Positions 41,242 to 50,101 of a stretch of 58,596 nt of DNA are shown here, piece after piece. Numbering within the stretch: the stretch's first letter is position 1; every line of letters begins with the position of its first letter. The stretch is from Bacillota bacterium (GTDB lineage Bacteria; Bacillota; Clostridia; Acetivibrionales; DTU013): positions 1 to 58,596 of the forward strand of contig JAEZCO010000062.1 of the NCBI GenBank assembly GCA_023433505.1. Reading direction: 5' to 3'. Under the pieces are notes generated by a model, which searched no databases, was not told the origin of the DNA, and saw nothing but the letters and a program-made list of their open reading frames with translations. A program made the position numbers and the translations under genes.

Positions 41242-42486
41242 TTATTCTTTTGTTAGTCCTGCAAGGTGCCGTCTGATCATATCAAATGCATGCAGAGCGG
41301 TCACATTTCTTATTCTGTTCCTGTTTCCCCATAATCTGAGTTCTTTGCACTGCTCGCCTGCAGCGGCAGAAAGTGCAACATAGACAAGTCCTACAGGCTT
41401 TTCATCCGTCCCGCCGTCCGGCCCGGCTATCCCTGTAATGGATAACCCCAGCTCCGTATGGGATACCCGTCTTACGCCGTTTGCCATCTCGATTGCGGTT
41501 TCTCTGCTTACAGCACCGTATTTTTCAAGTGTTTCTTTTTTTACACCCAGGGATTCCGCCTTCGAAATATTGCTATAGGTGATAATTCCGCGGTCAAAGA
41601 CTTTTGATATCCCCGGGATATCGGTGAGTTTGGAAGAAACCAGGCCGCCTGTGCAGGATTCGGCAATAGCAATGGTAGTATTGGTATCTAAAAGCAGCTG
41701 TGCCGCCACCTCTTCCATATTCCTATTCTCTGTACTGTATACCGTGTCCCCAAGCCGTCTCTTGATCTCATCTACCACCGGGGTGATAATATCCTCATCA
41801 GATCCGTTTTTATCGTATCGGGCAGTTACTCTTAAAGTAACCTCACCGTCTTTTGCATATGGCGCTATGGTGGGATTGGTCTGGGAGTCTATCAAATCAA
41901 GGATCATATCCTCCATGGCAGACTCGCCGATGCCAAATATCCTTAAAAATCTTGATACCAATTTGTATTCGGATTTTTCATAAAAATAAGGGATTACCGT
42001 TTCATCAAGCATGGGTCTCATTTCCGAGGGCGGTCCCGGAAGCATGACAACAATCTTTCCGCCTTCTTCTATGATACATCCCGGCGCAGTCCCGTTCCTG
42101 TTCCTGATAATAATACTGTTCTCCGGAAGGTATGCCTGCTTTATATTGTTGTCCGTCATGGGCCGGTTGAGCTTCTTGAAAAAGTTCTGCATTTTTTCAA
42201 GGCTGTCCTGGTCAAGGACAAGCTTCCGGTTCATGGCGGCGGCAACGGTCTCCTTGGTCAGGTCGTCCTGCGTAGGGCCTAATCCCCCTGTCATTATCAC
42301 CACGTCGGAACGTGAAAACGCCAGATTAAGGCATTCCTTGAGTCTTACCGGATTGTCTCCCACAACGCTGTGATAAAATACGCCTATACCGACATCCGGC
42401 AGCCTTGAAGATATGTACTGGGCGTTTGTATTTGCAATCTGACCCATCAGAAGTTCCGTCCCGACAGCCAGTATCTCTGCATTCAT
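41242..42486 (-). CDS. cinA: CinA-like protein (putative NMN amidohydrolase / ADP-ribose pyrophosphatase)
   Basis: A 414-residue two-domain protein. The N-terminal MoCF-like (COG1058) domain begins 'MNAEILAVGTELLMGQIANT' with 'MTGGLGPTQDDLTKE', and the C-terminal domain carries the PncC-type nicotinamide-mononucleotide deamidase site 'AESCTGGLVSSKLTD' with 'GIAGPDGGT'. The family acts in NAD salvage and is tied to competence in some species. It is commonly found next to recA, as here (murJ between). A promoter lies at 42532-42561. Confidence 0.93.
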   Translation of the reverse strand: MNAEILAVGTELLMGQIANTNAQYISSRLPDVGIGVFYHSVVGDNPVRLKECLNLAFSRSDVVIMTGGLGPTQDDLTKETVAAAMNRKLVLDQDSLEKMQNFFKKLNRPMTDNNIKQAYLPENSIIIRNRNGTAPGCIIEEGGKIVVMLPGPPSEMRPMLDETVIPYFYEKSEYKLVSRFLRIFGIGESAMEDMILDLIDSQTNPTIAPYAKDGEVTLRVTARYDKNGSDEDIITPVVDEIKRRLGDTVYSTENRNMEEVAAQLLLDTNTTIAIAESCTGGLVSSKLTDIPGISKVFDRGIITYSNISKAESLGVKKETLEKYGAVSRETAIEMANGVRRVSHTELGLSITGIAGPDGGTDEKPVGLVYVALSAAAGEQCKELRLWGNRNRIRNVTALHAFDMIRRHLAGLTKE

Positions 42487-42790
42487 ATAATCATCTACTT
42501 TCTTAATAAATTAAAGCCTTATGTTTAATATATTATAACAGTTTGGACAGAGGATAATCAATTTATTTCACAATTTTCGTTTTTTACAGCCGCAGGGAAA
42601 AACAAAATGGATTTAACAAGCGGGTGTTAATTTGCCGTCAAATTGTGTAGTTTTTATGAAACTTTCCAGATAGAACCAACGTCTAACCATAAAAAATACT
42701 CCAATTGCCTAAAATATTCTACTTCAATAATCCCGGCAATTGTTATACCATTGAAATAAATTACAAAATAAAATATGAGGATGTTGAATT
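42487..42790. other. Divergent regulatory region between cinA and moxR-type gene
   Basis: 304 AT-rich bases without a gene. It holds the cinA promoter and, nearer the moxR side, an inverted repeat AATTGCC (42703-42709) / GGCAATT (42735-42741). No clear promoter for the moxR operon could be fixed: TTGCCT at 42705-42710 has only a weak partner. Confidence 0.6.
42532..42561 (-). promoter_or_regulatory. Candidate promoter of cinA-murJ
   Basis: Minus strand: TTGATT (42561-42556), 18-bp spacer, TATAAT (42537-42532). Confidence 0.6.
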
Positions 42791-43747
42791 ATGAATAATT
42801 CGATGAAAATACTCAAGAAAATCGTGGACAATGTTGAAAACGTCATCGTAGGCAAACGGACGGCCGTTGAACTGTCTGTCATTTCTCTGATTTGCAATGG
42901 GCATGTACTGATCGAAGATGTTCCCGGCGTCGGCAAAACCAGCCTTGTTTCCGCTCTTGCCAAGTCATTGAATGCATCCTTCAAACGGATCCAATTTACA
43001 CCGGATGTGCTGCCCTCAGACATAACGGGCTTCTCGATATTCAATCAGAAAACCTGTGAGTTTGAGTACAGGCCCGGCTCCATCATGAGTCAGATCATCC
43101 TTGCCGATGAAATAAACCGTACTTCTCCCAAGACTCAGGCCAGCCTGCTGGAAGTCATGGAAGAAAACCAGGTTACGGTAGACGGCATGACCTACAAGGT
43201 CCCGAGACCCTTCATGGTTCTGGCGACACAAAATCCCGTAGAATACCTGGGTACATATCCTTTGCCCGAAGCCCAGATCGACCGGTTTTTTATGAAAATA
43301 TCCATCGGGTATCCGTCTGCCGGGGAAGAAGCCCTCATCCTGAGCAGATTTAAGGTTAACAATCCCCTGGAGAACCTCCTCCCCGTTGCAGAGAGTGAGG
43401 ATATCATCGCTTTGCAGGAAGAAATTAAGAGCATCCATGTGGATAAGAGCCTTGGCAACTATATTGTTGATATTGTCAGCCAAACCAGAAAGCATCCGGA
43501 CGTATCCCTAGGCTCAAGTCCAAGAGGGTCCCTGTCGCTGTTCAGAGCTTCCCAGGCCTGGGCATTTTATAGCGGCAGGATCTACGTACTTCCCGATGAT
43601 ATCAAAAAAATGGTTATCCCTGTCCTCTCGCACAGAATCATACTTAAACAGGAGGCGAAACTTAAGAAGATAAACCCTGAGGACATCCTCAATACCATTG
43701 TCGGCAAAATTCATGTACCCGTGGTGAACTTCGATGAAACAAAATAG
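42791..43747 (+). CDS. MoxR-family AAA+ ATPase
   Basis: A 318-residue ATPase of the MoxR group, which act as chaperones for assembly of metal- or von Willebrand-type proteins. Walker A 'VPGVGKTSLV' at 44-53, Walker B 'ILADEINRTSP' near 107, 'LLEVMEENQVTVDG' and sensor region 'FMVLATQNPVEYLGTYPLPEAQ' (seen in two parts), then the lid with 'SPRGSLSLFRASQAWAF'. It is first of a three-gene operon with a DUF58 protein (14-base overlap) and a transglutaminase-like membrane protein, a combination conserved widely and usually linked to the cell envelope. Confidence 0.93.
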   Translation: MNNSMKILKKIVDNVENVIVGKRTAVELSVISLICNGHVLIEDVPGVGKTSLVSALAKSLNASFKRIQFTPDVLPSDITGFSIFNQKTCEFEYRPGSIMSQIILADEINRTSPKTQASLLEVMEENQVTVDGMTYKVPRPFMVLATQNPVEYLGTYPLPEAQIDRFFMKISIGYPSAGEEALILSRFKVNNPLENLLPVAESEDIIALQEEIKSIHVDKSLGNYIVDIVSQTRKHPDVSLGSSPRGSLSLFRASQAWAFYSGRIYVLPDDIKKMVIPVLSHRIILKQEAKLKKINPEDILNTIVGKIHVPVVNFDETK

Positions 43748-44933
43748 AATCCTCTATCTATGCCTGTTTTTTGCGGCATTGATTTTCATATATTTTTACG
43801 GCGGCAGAGTGCCTTACATGTTTTTCTATGTGATTGTGCTATTGCCCATCATATCCCTGCTTTATACCTTTATGGTATACCTTCGTTTCAAATACGGCCA
43901 GGATACCGACAGGAAGTTTGTCACCAAGGGTGACAAGGTGAATTTCATTTTCAGCATCCACAATGAGGATTTTTTCTTTTATCCTTATGTCAAAGTGAGC
44001 TTCTACGGCGCTGAAACGGTTTTTGCAAAGCAGTTCCAGATAAAAAATTTTTCGTTGTCCCCTTTTCATGGCAAGACCTTTTCCTTTGAGCTTCAGTGCA
44101 ATTACCGCGGGAGTTATGAAATAGGCATCAATTCCGTTGAAATTGAAGATTTTCTCGGGCTCTTCAAATTCAAGTATACGGTTTTCGAGCCGAAATATGT
44201 GACGGTATATCCAAGTATTATTTATCTGGACAGGTTCTTCCTGAAGACTGATTTCCAATCGGAGTCCCACTCCATACTGAATAGCCGGAATGAAGACATG
44301 GCAACCATATCCGATGTCCGGAATTATGCATTCGGAGACAGCTTAAAGCGGATTCACTGGAAGCTTACGGCAAAATCCGGAGATATTATGGTGAAAAAGT
44401 TTCAGAGCACTTCCGAGACCAGTGTGGTGATGATCCTAGATTTGAAGAAAAATCCCTATGCTACCGGAGTCAATGTCATCATTGAAGACAAGGTGATAGA
44501 ATCCATTGTAGCCGTGCTGCATTATTGCCTTTACAATTGGATCCCTGTGAACCTCATTTATTACAGCGGAAAGCTGGTCAATGTACACGCAAAAAACCAT
44601 CTGATGTTCAATGAAATTTACGAGCTGCTGGCTAAGGTCAAGTTCAATGAAAGTATCCCCGTGAAGGATCTCATCGAAGTGTATATGAATGACACCATTT
44701 CAAAAACAAATCTTTTGATTTTTACCTCAAACCTTGATTATGAACTATACGACCAGATTTACAAAACGACAGTTTCCGGTTTCGATGTCAGTCTGCTGTA
44801 CACATCCCCCGTTAGTCTCACCGGAACCGCCTCCGGTGATGTGGACAACATCCTTGCGTCTCTGCCTGAAATCGGCGTGAACGCTTATAAATTGGGAATT
44901 GAGAATGATACGAAGCTTATCCTGGAGCGTTGA
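43734..44933 (+). CDS. DUF58 domain protein
   Basis: A 399-residue protein with two N-terminal membrane helices (about 6-42), a beta-rich region, and a DUF58/vWA-like core containing the family signature 'RNYAFGDSLKRIHWKLTAKS' near 197 and 'VMILDLKKNPYA'. Its MoxR-type partner gene overlaps it by 14 bases, and the next gene begins 29 bases after its stop. Function unknown; the partners suggest an envelope complex in which MoxR acts on this protein. Confidence 0.88.
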   Translation: MKQNRILYLCLFFAALIFIYFYGGRVPYMFFYVIVLLPIISLLYTFMVYLRFKYGQDTDRKFVTKGDKVNFIFSIHNEDFFFYPYVKVSFYGAETVFAKQFQIKNFSLSPFHGKTFSFELQCNYRGSYEIGINSVEIEDFLGLFKFKYTVFEPKYVTVYPSIIYLDRFFLKTDFQSESHSILNSRNEDMATISDVRNYAFGDSLKRIHWKLTAKSGDIMVKKFQSTSETSVVMILDLKKNPYATGVNVIIEDKVIESIVAVLHYCLYNWIPVNLIYYSGKLVNVHAKNHLMFNEIYELLAKVKFNESIPVKDLIEVYMNDTISKTNLLIFTSNLDYELYDQIYKTTVSGFDVSLLYTSPVSLTGTASGDVDNILASLPEIGVNAYKLGIENDTKLILER

Positions 44934-44962
44934 TACTATGCTCCATCGAAGGAGGAATGATA

Positions 44963-47320
44963 ATGCTGAAAAAAATACTTGATGATTTAAGCAGTCTGGG
45001 GCTGGCTGCAATACTATGCTTCAGTCTGATATACGCCGTAACTTCCACACTTGGGCTCAATATACCCGTGTATGCTATCATTCTTACTATTGTGGCGTTA
45101 CTTGTCCTTTTTAAAATAATATTTTTATCCAGACTTTCCATGCTGATCTCAGGCTTGATTACCGCAGTACTTTTAATCTACTTTACATTGCAAATTTCTT
45201 TCAATACCGGACTTACCCCCATTATTGAATTTGTATATAATTATTTCAGTTGGCTCTACGATTTGATAGAATATGGCACATTGCTTGATGTTTTATACAG
45301 CCATATTACTTTCCTTGCCTTATGCATCTTGAGTACCGTTTACTACTTTATCTTTTCCTATAAGAAATATTTGTTTTTGATGGTTGTCATTCCGGGAGTG
45401 ATCGTATTTTCCGTTCAATCGGCCTTTAACTTTATCGTGACCTTCCTTCCCTTCTATGTCTTCCTTTTTGCCTTAATTTTGTGTTATTTCAAGCATATCT
45501 ACAAAAGGAAGCTGAAAAGTCCGGGCAACGATTACCTCGGAAACGCCTCCTTCCTGCTCTGGGTTATCCCCGTTGCTGCCGCTGTAGTATTTATTGCGGC
45601 TATTCTTCACACGAACAATAAGCCGCTGGAATGGAAATGGCTGGATACCAGGGTAAATACCGTTTACAATTATTTTTACAAGAAGTTTGACTACGTGGAG
45701 TTTGATTACTTTTCCGTGGCCAATTCCGGTTTTGGAGATAAGAACAATGTTCTGGGCGGAAGAGTCAAGCTTAACAATACACTGGTACTAACCGTGGAAA
45801 CAGACCGAAACGTCTACTTGAAAGGGACTTCCTACGATGAATATACCGGCAGAAGCTGGGTCGATACGGGAGAAGAAAAGGTCCCTTATGAGCCGGACAA
45901 TAAATTTTATATTAACGATACGCCTTTCATAAACTTGTCGGGGATCCTGGCAGGTATGCTTATGTCCGGCTCTCCTGATTATTTCAGCGAATTCTTTAAT
46001 AAGGAAGAAGTAAAAATCGTATATCAGAATATCAAAACCAAATCCTTATTTTTGCCCAATAATTTAACCGGTTTCAACATTGTCGGCAAAGACCAGAAAT
46101 TAATGATGAGCCTGCTGGACGACAGCTTTGTATCTGAAAAAAGGCTGGGGAGCGGCTTTGCTTATACTGCGAATTTCCTCACGCCCAAAAGGGCGTCCGA
46201 GGATTTTATAGACACTCTGCGGGAGAGCAAACAAGGAGCTTTAAATAGAATCGCAGCCAACAGGAACTTATCTGAAAATTCATTGGTAAAAATATTTACG
46301 CAGCATTCAAAGGATATCTATTCAAAATATCTGCAAATACCGGATACAGTTCCGCAAAGGGTTTATGACCTTGCCTCTTCTCTCACAGTTCAAAACGGCA
46401 ATAACTATGATAAGGTGAAAGCACTGGAGGATTACTTATCAACCACATTCCCCTATAATCTGGATGTGCGCTCCACCCCCAGGAACCGTGATTTTGTGGA
46501 CTATTTCCTTTTTGATCAAAAAGAGGGCTACTGTACTTATTTTGCCTCCGCTTTGACAATCATGGCCAGGTGCCTGGGCATCCCGGCCAGATATGTAGAA
46601 GGCTATATCCTGCCTCCGAAGCCTTCGGCGAAGAATCCGCACCTATACTATGTCACTAATAATCAAGCCCATGCGTGGACCGAAGTATATTTTGAAGGTT
46701 ACGGCTGGCTGCCCTTTGAGGCTACTTCACCCTTCCGGTCAAGTTTTTATACCAATCCTGAAAATACTGCGGTCTACAGCAGCAATCTGACTACTGATCC
46801 GCAATATACGGATTATATGGAAATGATGAAAAAATATTCGGATGGTAACGAAATTACCGGTCTTCCTATTGGCGACGTTGAGACCAAAAAATCTCCCTAC
46901 CTGCTGTACACCGTATTGGCGGCTGGGGCGATAATACTCCTTATCCTGTCGGTATTCCTTTTTCACTCGGTCAGGACCAAAATGAAACTATACAAGATAA
47001 TCAATATGACGCCAAAGGAAAGTGTTTTGAGACTTTATAAATACTTTGTCTCGGTATTGACCTATGCCGGGTATGGAATCCAGGCAGGCGAAACGCCTTT
47101 TCAGTATTCGGAGCGGGTAGACCGGTATTTGTATTTCCGGCCGGTAAAATTCAGGGACATCACGGATATATTTATTAAATCCAGATACAGCACAAATGCC
47201 GTAACCGATAAGGAAAAGCAAATCCTTACGGACTTCATTCCCAAATTGTTTGCAGAATCCAAAAGCAATATGGGTAAAATCAAATATTTCTTATACAAAA
47301 GGGCACTCGGAAAATTTTAA
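44963..47320 (+). CDS. Transglutaminase-like membrane protein (TgpA type)
   Basis: A 785-residue protein with about six N-terminal membrane helices (up to about residue 230), a periplasm-side/extracellular transglutaminase-like domain, and one C-terminal membrane helix ('YTVLAAGAIILLILSVFLF'). The papain-like site is visible: Cys in 'EGYCTYFASALTIMARCLG', 'GIPARYVEGYI', His in 'QAHAWTEVYFEGYGWLPFEA'. The third residue of the triad, normally Asp in F/VDPT, is Glu here (FEATSP). ATG 44963 is chosen because GGAGG is correctly spaced; ATG 44957 abuts it. It probably hydrolyses or links peptides at the cell surface; the actual reaction is unknown. Confidence 0.87.
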   Translation: MLKKILDDLSSLGLAAILCFSLIYAVTSTLGLNIPVYAIILTIVALLVLFKIIFLSRLSMLISGLITAVLLIYFTLQISFNTGLTPIIEFVYNYFSWLYDLIEYGTLLDVLYSHITFLALCILSTVYYFIFSYKKYLFLMVVIPGVIVFSVQSAFNFIVTFLPFYVFLFALILCYFKHIYKRKLKSPGNDYLGNASFLLWVIPVAAAVVFIAAILHTNNKPLEWKWLDTRVNTVYNYFYKKFDYVEFDYFSVANSGFGDKNNVLGGRVKLNNTLVLTVETDRNVYLKGTSYDEYTGRSWVDTGEEKVPYEPDNKFYINDTPFINLSGILAGMLMSGSPDYFSEFFNKEEVKIVYQNIKTKSLFLPNNLTGFNIVGKDQKLMMSLLDDSFVSEKRLGSGFAYTANFLTPKRASEDFIDTLRESKQGALNRIAANRNLSENSLVKIFTQHSKDIYSKYLQIPDTVPQRVYDLASSLTVQNGNNYDKVKALEDYLSTTFPYNLDVRSTPRNRDFVDYFLFDQKEGYCTYFASALTIMARCLGIPARYVEGYILPPKPSAKNPHLYYVTNNQAHAWTEVYFEGYGWLPFEATSPFRSSFYTNPENTAVYSSNLTTDPQYTDYMEMMKKYSDGNEITGLPIGDVETKKSPYLLYTVLAAGAIILLILSVFLFHSVRTKMKLYKIINMTPKESVLRLYKYFVSVLTYAGYGIQAGETPFQYSERVDRYLYFRPVKFRDITDIFIKSRYSTNAVTDKEKQILTDFIPKLFAESKSNMGKIKYFLYKRALGKF

Positions 47321-47325
47321 TTAAA

Positions 47326-47347
47326 GGGCGGAGGATATCCTTCGCCC
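47326..47347 (+). terminator. Hairpin after the transglutaminase-like gene
   Basis: GGGCG-g-AGGAT / ATCCT-t-CGCCC forms a compact hairpin just after the stop codon, without a clear T-tract. The following 170 bases to the ACT gene hold only GC-rich remnants resembling the 8603 repeat near 47450-47490. Confidence 0.5.
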
Positions 47348-47516
47348 ATCAATTTAAAATCACTCAAGTATACAGTTCTTAGCGGCCTAAAGCTATTACT
47401 GCCGTGAGGCTGTAAGCCATAATAATACGGCTCCAGCCCGGATTTTTACTTTGCGACCGCCGCGTCGCTGCCACTCCTGGCGATGACAACACATTTTTAT
47501 AGAATTACGCCGGAAT

Positions 47517-47948
47517 TTAAAGCTTGTAAACGGCATCCGAAGGGACAACGTTGATTCCGTTATCCTGCAGCGCTTTTATCGCCTTGTCGGTATCTGAGAC
47601 CTTTAGTATAACCAGCGCTTCATTTTCTGCTTTTCCTACGAAGGCATACATATATTCAATTCCGATATTTTCCCCATCCAGAATTTCCAGTGAAAGAGCC
47701 AGTCCTCCAGGCTTATCCGGGACGGAAATGGCGATAACGCTGGTACAGCTGACGGTAAAACCGCTGCCTTTAAGTATATCCAGAGCTTCCTCCGGTCTGT
47801 TGACAATGAGCCTCAATATGCCGAAATCAGTCGTGTCGGCGATGGACAAAGCGCTGATGTCGATTTTGTTGATGCCCAGGATCTTGGTTACTTCAGCCAG
47901 CCTGCCGGACTTGTTTTCCAGGAAAATCGATATTTGCTTGATCAGCAT
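47517..47948 (-). CDS. Tandem ACT-domain protein
   Basis: A 143-residue protein of two ACT domains: first 'LIKQISIFLENKSGRLAEVT' at 2-21, second 'CTSVIAISVPDKPGGLALSL' near 69-88. ACT domains bind amino acids and regulate enzymes. The gene follows paaK by 12 bases in the same direction; such an ACT gene next to a phenylacetate-CoA ligase and ior genes is a frequent arrangement in anaerobes, so it may sense an aromatic amino acid or branched-chain compound. ATG 47948 with AAGGAGG. Confidence 0.88.
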   Translation of the reverse strand: MLIKQISIFLENKSGRLAEVTKILGINKIDISALSIADTTDFGILRLIVNRPEEALDILKGSGFTVSCTSVIAISVPDKPGGLALSLEILDGENIGIEYMYAFVGKAENEALVILKVSDTDKAIKALQDNGINVVPSDAVYKL

Positions 47949-47960
47949 AGGACTACCTCC

Positions 47961-49262
47961 TTAAATCTTTCGCTTGTCAATGACACGTTTGGCCTTACCT
48001 TCGCTTCTTTCAATGGTCTTGGGCTCCACAAGCCTGACCTTGGCGTTTATTCCCAGAGTAGATTCTATTTCCTTCTTGATCATTCTTTCCAGGTCCTCAA
48101 TACGCTTCACTTCATCGGAAAACATGGATTGCGTCATTTCCACCCAGACTTCCAGGGAATCCAGATTATCCTTTCTATCCACGATCAAAAGGTAATGAGG
48201 CGCAGTTTCTCCAATTTCCAGCAATACGCTTTCAATCTGAGACGGGAAGACATTTACTCCCCGGATTATCAACATGTCGTCAGTACGTCCCGTCACCTTG
48301 TTCATCCGGACAATGGTACGGCCGCAATCGCATTTTTCATAGTTCAGCGTGGAGATATCCCGTGTCCTGTATCTTAAAAGCGGCAAACCTTCCTTGGTTA
48401 CCGTAGAAAATACAAGTTCCCCTTTTGACCCGGGAGGCAGAACCTCTTCTGTCTCCGGATTGATAATCTCCGGGATGAAATGGTCCTCCTGGATGTGAAG
48501 GCCGTTTTTGCAGGGACATTCCGTAGCAACACCGGGACCGATTACCTCGCTTAATCCGTAAATATCAATTGCCAGAATGCCAAGCCTTTGTTCTATTTCA
48601 TTACGCATGTTGTTGGACCAGGGTTCAGCACCGAATACACCGGCTTTCAGCTTCAGGTCACCCTTTTTGATCCCTGCTTCTTCCAGCTCTTCAGCCATAA
48701 AAAGAGCATAGGACGGAGTACATGCCAGAATGGTGGTGCCAAAATCCTTCATGATCTGAAGCTGCCTTTTTGTATTGCCTCCTGAGATAGGAATAACAGA
48801 AGCTCCAACCCTTTCTGCACCATAATGTGCCCCCAGGCCTCCGGTGAACAGGCCATACCCATAGGCCACCTGTATGAAGGACTCCTTTGTAGCCCCTGCA
48901 CAGGTAAGCGTCCTGGCCATTACTTCAGCCCATGTGTCGATATCTCTTCTGGTGTAGCCTACTACCGTCTGTCTGCCGGTAGTGCCGGAGGATGCGTGAA
49001 TTCTGATAATTTCACTTAATGGAACGGCAAACATGCCGTAGGGATAAGTATCTCTGAGGTCCTGTTTGTAGGTGAAGGGGAGCTTCGAAAGATCCTCCAC
49101 GGACCTTATATCCCCTGGTTCCACCCCTTTTTTCTGCATCTTTTCACGGTAAAAGGGTACGTTGTGATATATCCTTTTCACCGTATTGACAAGCCTTTCA
49201 CTTTGCACCCTTGCCATTTCTTCTCTTGGCATGCATTCGTATGTGGGATTCCAGTATTGCAT
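47961..49262 (-). CDS. paaK: Phenylacetate-CoA ligase (aryl-CoA ligase)
   Basis: A 433-residue AMP-forming ligase of the PaaK group that activates phenylacetate or related aryl acids to CoA thioesters. Motifs: P-loop-like 'HASSGTTGRQTVVGYT' near 90, 'YGLSEVIGPGVATEC' near 235, 'LPLLRYRTRDISTL' near 298 and the C-terminal PaaK lid 'VFPSQIESVLLEI'. A cysteine group in 'YEKCDCGRT' is usual for this family. Its neighbours iorB-iorA upstream and the ACT gene downstream suggest that arylacetates from aromatic amino acids are made or used here. Paralog function (aryl versus other acids) cannot be settled. Confidence 0.9.
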   Translation of the reverse strand: MQYWNPTYECMPREEMARVQSERLVNTVKRIYHNVPFYREKMQKKGVEPGDIRSVEDLSKLPFTYKQDLRDTYPYGMFAVPLSEIIRIHASSGTTGRQTVVGYTRRDIDTWAEVMARTLTCAGATKESFIQVAYGYGLFTGGLGAHYGAERVGASVIPISGGNTKRQLQIMKDFGTTILACTPSYALFMAEELEEAGIKKGDLKLKAGVFGAEPWSNNMRNEIEQRLGILAIDIYGLSEVIGPGVATECPCKNGLHIQEDHFIPEIINPETEEVLPPGSKGELVFSTVTKEGLPLLRYRTRDISTLNYEKCDCGRTIVRMNKVTGRTDDMLIIRGVNVFPSQIESVLLEIGETAPHYLLIVDRKDNLDSLEVWVEMTQSMFSDEVKRIEDLERMIKKEIESTLGINAKVRLVEPKTIERSEGKAKRVIDKRKI

Positions 49263-49289
49263 TTTGCGTAACCTCCTAAAAGCTAGTTT

Positions 49290-49355
49290 TTGAGGCGTCC
49301 AGCCAAAGCTGAATCAGCCTGAAATCAAGCGGGCTCGATACCCCCAAGACTTTGA
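49290..49355 (-). repeat. Dispersed hairpin repeat, family 1, copy E (diverged)
   Basis: GTCCAGCCAAAGCTGAATCA, then TCAAGCGGGCTCGATACCCC and CAAGACTTT follow the reverse orientation of the family, with more changes than copy D. It lies in the iorB-paaK gap, just upstream of the paaK ribosome site. Confidence 0.7.
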
Positions 49356-49500
49356 CAAAAAGCCTATCCGTCCTCACACAAGAACGGCTTTCAGGGATTA
49401 CGGGTACATCCCGCCCCACGCAAAAGCAAAAAGGCTAAATACCAATCGGATGGTATGGTGATGATTTCTCGGACATCACCCGATATTTATAACCTGCAAA

Positions 49501-49520
49501 GGGCGGGTTGAAGCCCACCC
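49501..49520 (-). terminator. Hairpin after iorB
   Basis: Minus strand GGGTGGG, 6-base loop, CCCGCCC then TTT; it lies five bases past the iorB stop. The T-tract is short. Between here and copy E are further hairpins, e.g. GGTGATG...CATCACC near 49457-49480. Confidence 0.6.
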
Positions 49521-49525
49521 TTGTA

Positions 49526-50101
49526 TCAGCAGCCGGCGAAGCCTGCCTCAAAAGCTTTCATATTAACTTCCAAAAGCTTCTGGGGGATTACTTCCCTCAT
49601 TGCATCCAGCCAGACCTCCCTGGCTATTTCGGTAGAAGCTGCCATCAGCCCTACCAATACAATGTTCACTGTTTTTATATTACCGCTTTCCTTAGCAATT
49701 TTCAATGCATTTATCGTAGAAATATTCCCAAGCTTTTCCTTTAGCTTTCCAAGAATATTTTCCGGATATTTTGCCTTGCCGATAATCACTGGCATGGGAT
49801 TGATTTTCTGTTCGTTTACAATCATCCTGCCGCCTTCCTTCAGGTACTCCATCCACCTTAGGGCTTCCAGCTCTTCAAAAGCCAGAATAATATCGGCTTC
49901 GCCTTTTTCAATCAAGGGCGAATAGATCTTTTCACCCATCTTCACATAGGTGACTACGCTTCCGCCTCTTTGAGACATGCCGTGCACTTCGGATACCTTG
50001 ACGTCGTATCCCATCTTCAAAGCGACTGTCCCCAAAACCCTGCTGGCCAGCAAAGTACCTTGCCCACCCACGCCTACAAGCATTATATTTAACTTATTCA
50101 T
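49526..50101 (-). CDS. iorB: Indolepyruvate:ferredoxin oxidoreductase, beta subunit
   Basis: The small, gamma-domain subunit of IOR (191 residues), which with IorA oxidatively decarboxylates aryl pyruvates to arylacetyl-CoA with reduction of ferredoxin. Family features: 'MLVGVGGQGTLLASRVLG' near 7-24, 'VSEVHGMSQRGGSVVTYVK' near 37-55, 'EKGEADIILAFEELEALRW'. Its ATG lies inside the end of iorA (8-base overlap). Followed by a hairpin, then paaK. Confidence 0.94.
   Translation of the reverse strand: MNKLNIMLVGVGGQGTLLASRVLGTVALKMGYDVKVSEVHGMSQRGGSVVTYVKMGEKIYSPLIEKGEADIILAFEELEALRWMEYLKEGGRMIVNEQKINPMPVIIGKAKYPENILGKLKEKLGNISTINALKIAKESGNIKTVNIVLVGLMAASTEIAREVWLDAMREVIPQKLLEVNMKAFEAGFAGC

Noticed and set aside
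49263..49500. Possible riboswitch upstream of paaK
   Set aside because: Several hairpins are present, but none fits a riboswitch pattern I know, and part of the stretch is family 1 copy E.
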